A DNA stretch of 64,000 bases from Trichocoleus sp. FACHB-40 (lineage in GTDB: Bacteria > Cyanobacteriota > Cyanobacteriia > Cyanobacteriales > FACHB-T130), in NCBI RefSeq assembly GCF_014695915.1, contig NZ_JACJPF010000052.1, positions 1 to 64,000 on the forward strand. Reading direction: 5' to 3'. The notes below the pieces were generated by a model that was given only the letters and a program-made list of their open reading frames with translations, made no database searches and was not told where the DNA came from. This document shows positions 61,903 to 64,000 of the stretch, piece after piece. A program made the position numbers and the translations under genes. How positions within the stretch are numbered: position 1 is the first letter of the stretch; every line of letters begins with the position of its first letter.

Positions 61903-62265
61903 ATGAATGCTCAGGAAATAATTCACTCCATTGAAGCGGAGCAACTGAAAAAGGAGCTACCCATAATCTATGTGGGAGACACTGTTAAGGTTGGGGTAAT
62001 TATCCAAGAAGGCGGCAAAGAACGGACGCAGCCATACGAAGGTGTTGTTATCGCTAAAGGCGGTAGCAGCATAAACTCCACGATTACCGTGCGGAGAGTA
62101 TTCCAAGGGGTAGGCGTTGAGCGAGTGTTTTTGCTTCATTCTCCAAGAATAGAAAACATCAAAATTATTCGCCGTGGTAAGGTGCGTCGTGCTAAACTGT
62201 ATTACTTACGCGATCGCATTGGTAAAGCTACTAGGGTTAAACAACGGTTTGACCGCAACTCGTAG
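61903..62265 (+). CDS. rplS: 50S ribosomal protein L19
   Basis: A 120-residue protein with typical L19 text: [51 protein letters not shown] and [16 protein letters not shown]19 sits at the 30S-50S interface. Length is normal. It precedes tRNA-Trp and secE, a common cyanobacterial order. Confidence 0.98.
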   Translation: MNAQEIIHSIEAEQLKKELPIIYVGDTVKVGVIIQEGGKERTQPYEGVVIAKGGSSINSTITVRRVFQGVGVERVFLLHSPRIENIKIIRRGKVRRAKLYYLRDRIGKATRVKQRFDRNS

Positions 62266-62356
62266 TTGAAATTGGAAAGGTGATTTCCGATTGATGCCAC
62301 AAGGGGTTAAACTGGAAACTAGAGAAGTTTAGGCGATCGCTCTGGCTTCCACCTGT

Positions 62357-62429
62357 GCGCTCTTAGTTCAGTTGGTAGAACGCAGGTCTCCAAAACCTGA
62401 TGTCGGGGGTTCAAGTCCTCCAGGGCGCG
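62357..62429 (+). tRNA. trnW: tRNA-Trp (CCA)
   Basis: A 73-nt cloverleaf: acceptor GCGCTCT paired with AGGGCGC, anticodon stem CAGGT/ACCTG with loop CTCCAAA (anticodon CCA), T arm GGGGGTTCAAGTCCTCC, discriminator G. CCA is not encoded. No intron. Confidence 0.95.
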
Positions 62430-62685
62430 CTCTCAGCACAAATCAGGACTGAGGACTGAGTAAAAAAGTGAAAAACTCAAGACCTTAGTTACAAAGCTCT
62501 GCCCGAAGGGATCTTTAGGGTTGGATAGCCAGCCTCAAAGATATAAACTTTCGGGTAGACTTATGTTGTGTGGGTAGTCATTCTCGTTTCAAGTTGAAAC
62601 ATTGAAAGGTTATAACAACATTTCAACCGTTAAAACGTTCAAACGCCAAGGGACAACCTACATCTGAATTCACGGGAGAGATAGT

Positions 62686-62910
62686 GTGGCAAAGAAAAAC
62701 GAACCAGAAAGCACAGAAAAAAATCCTGGGTTTAACGTATCGAACTTTGTTCAGGAAACCAAAGAAGAACTGAACAAAGTTGTCTGGCCCAGTCGGCAGC
62801 AGTTGATCAGCGAATCTGCGGCTGTGCTGCTAATGGTGACTCTTTCGGCGACTATGATTTATCTTTTCGACGGTTTGTTTGCATGGGCAGCAAAGCAGGT
62901 GTTCGGATGA
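62686..62910 (+). CDS. secE: preprotein translocase subunit SecE
   Basis: A 74-residue protein from a GTG start with GGGAGAG upstream. FVQETKEELNKVVWPSRQQL is the conserved amphipathic SecE helix, followed by one membrane helix (AAVLLMVTLSATMIYLFDGL). It clamps SecY in the translocon. Its stop overlaps the nusG start (ATGA). Confidence 0.97.
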   Translation: MAKKNEPESTEKNPGFNVSNFVQETKEELNKVVWPSRQQLISESAAVLLMVTLSATMIYLFDGLFAWAAKQVFG

Positions 62911-63566
62911 GTTATGCAGCGGACGACGATACACAAGATTTCGAGCAACGAGAAGAAAGCTCCAATGCGCCTGTAAAGTCTAGATGGTATGCTGTTCAGG
63001 TTGCCTCTGGATGTGAAAAGCGTGTCAAGACAAACCTGGAACAGCGCATTCAAACCCTGGATGTCGCAGAGCGAATTTTACAGGTAGAGATACCTCAAAC
63101 CCCTACCGTAAAAACGCTCAAAGATGGCAGTCGCAAAACCTCGGAAGAAAAAGTTTTTCCAGGTTATGTGCTAGTCCGGATGCGACTAGTTCCCGGACAA
63201 GATGGTGAACTGGAGATGGACGACGAAGCTTGGCAAGTCGTCAAAAATACTCCAAACGTAATCAACTTTGTCGGGGCAGAACAAAAACGCCGCTACGGAA
63301 GAGGGCGCGGACACGTAAAACCGTTGCCGCTGAGTTTCTCGGAAGTGGAACGGATCTTTAAACAAACCACCGAACAGGCACCAGTAGTCAAAACTTATCT
63401 GGCTAATGGAGATAAAATTATCGTCCTTTCTGGCGCGTTTAAAGATTTTGAAGGCGAGGTAATTGAAGTCAGCCCAGAACGGAGCAAGCTGAAGGCGTTA
63501 CTATCGATTTTTGGACGCAATACGCCAGTAGAATTGGAGTTTAATCAGGTTCAGAAACAAGGCTAA
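62907..63566 (+). CDS. nusG: transcription elongation/antitermination factor NusG
   Basis: 219 residues from the ATG at 62907, which overlaps the secE stop. The NGN domain has WYAVQVASGCEKRVKTNLEQ and EKVFPGYVLVRMRL; the KOW domain has GDKIIVLSGAFKDFEGEVIE. The acidic N-terminal extension (SYAADDDTQDFEQREESS) is longer than in E. coli and common in cyanobacteria. Confidence 0.97.
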   Translation: MSYAADDDTQDFEQREESSNAPVKSRWYAVQVASGCEKRVKTNLEQRIQTLDVAERILQVEIPQTPTVKTLKDGSRKTSEEKVFPGYVLVRMRLVPGQDGELEMDDEAWQVVKNTPNVINFVGAEQKRRYGRGRGHVKPLPLSFSEVERIFKQTTEQAPVVKTYLANGDKIIVLSGAFKDFEGEVIEVSPERSKLKALLSIFGRNTPVELEFNQVQKQG

Positions 63567-63575
63567 ACAGTCAAG

Positions 63576-64000
63576 ATGGCAAAGAAAGTTGTTGCGGTCA
63601 TAAAACTAGCTCTAAATGCTGGGAAAGCTAACCCCGCCCCTCCGGTGGGGCCGGCTCTAGGTCAGCACGGTGTAAACATCATGGCGTTTTGCAAAGAGTA
63701 CAACGCCAAAACATCTGACCAAGCGGGAATGGTGATTCCAGCAGAAATTTCAGTCTATGAAGACCGCAGTTTTACGTTTATTCTCAAGACACCACCAGCA
63801 TCAGTTTTGATTCGCAAGGCAGCTGGCATTGAGCGCGGCTCTAACGAACCAAATCGGAAAAAAGTGGGGTCAATTACACGGGGGCAACTGCAAGAAATTG
63901 CCCAAACCAAACTACCTGACATCAATGCCAACGACATTGATGCGGCAATGAAAATTGTCGAAGGAACGGCTCGAAATATGGGCGTGACAATTTCGGATTA
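63576..64000 (+). CDS. rplK: 50S ribosomal protein L11, 3' cut by window edge
   Basis: Starts at the ATG 63576 (10 bp after nusG) and stays open to the last base, 141 codons. [40 protein letters not shown] and [20 protein letters not shown] are L11 hallmarks; [20 protein letters not shown] leads to the C-terminus. Only the last few residues are missing. Confidence 0.97.
   Translation, partial: MAKKVVAVIKLALNAGKANPAPPVGPALGQHGVNIMAFCKEYNAKTSDQAGMVIPAEISVYEDRSFTFILKTPPASVLIRKAAGIERGSNEPNRKKVGSITRGQLQEIAQTKLPDINANDIDAAMKIVEGTARNMGVTISD

Overview
The window is chromosomal DNA of a filamentous cyanobacterium. HIP1 palindromes (GCGATCGC) are everywhere. A HetP-family gene, a PEP-CTERM protein, an SLH-domain porin, SphS/SphR-type phosphate regulators and a serine/threonine kinase with a long proline-rich stalk all fit this group. 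Genes run on both strands, and the gaps hold many short hairpin repeats and decayed gene pieces, as in Microcoleus/Oscillatoria/Nostoc-like genomes. No species can be named from the sequence alone.

1-8.5 kb is a patchwork island. Two tandem TPR-protein paralogues, a large DUF4157 (eCIS-core) protein with a YbjN partner, and a pair of DUF4365-like nuclease-fold proteins are separated by four fragments of about 150 bp, plus one short scrap, that all decode as the last ~50 codons of acetyl-CoA synthetase. A ~90-bp direct repeat flanks the DUF4157/YbjN cassette. 8.5-12.8 kb holds an S9 peptidase and two toxin-antitoxin pairs (AbrB/PIN and RHH/MazF) framed by three arrays of a 26-30 bp repeat built on HIP1. 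12.85-16.6 kb is one gene joining six WGDWLGTG-type repeats, a superfamily 2 helicase and a C-terminal Rrp8-like methyltransferase. This is the most unusual gene in the window.

16.7-24 kb carries pterin carbinolamine dehydratase, a multi-PAS histidine kinase and a PEP-CTERM protein. 21-29.9 kb is a peptide-secretion locus on the minus strand: a cNMP-binding/C39-peptidase ABC transporter, an HlyD adaptor, a parvulin isomerase, a double-glycine leader peptide with a Ser/Tyr-rich core, other Ser-rich small proteins and a HetP homologue. A decayed IS4-type transposase follows, then an MFS exporter and a GH116 glucosidase.

36-48.5 kb groups signalling parts: a tubulin-like GTPase with a zinc ribbon, a membrane vWA protein and a membrane-anchored ABC-type solute receptor on the minus strand; a GIY-YIG-like protein, a serine/threonine kinase and a broken second kinase on the plus strand; then an ACP-like protein and an ABCG-type transporter with two FHA domains. 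FHA domains read Ser/Thr kinases, so a functional link is plausible.

49-61.7 kb includes a membrane-anchored class A beta-lactamase-like protein, a creatininase and a phosphate-starvation cluster: response regulator, histidine kinase, PhoU, Tat-exported PhoX phosphatase, SLH porin and PstS. Two well-formed cyanobacterial Pho boxes (8-bp repeats every 11 bp) precede phoX and pstS. The right end is housekeeping: rplS, tRNA-Trp(CCA), secE, nusG and the start of rplK, cut by the window edge.
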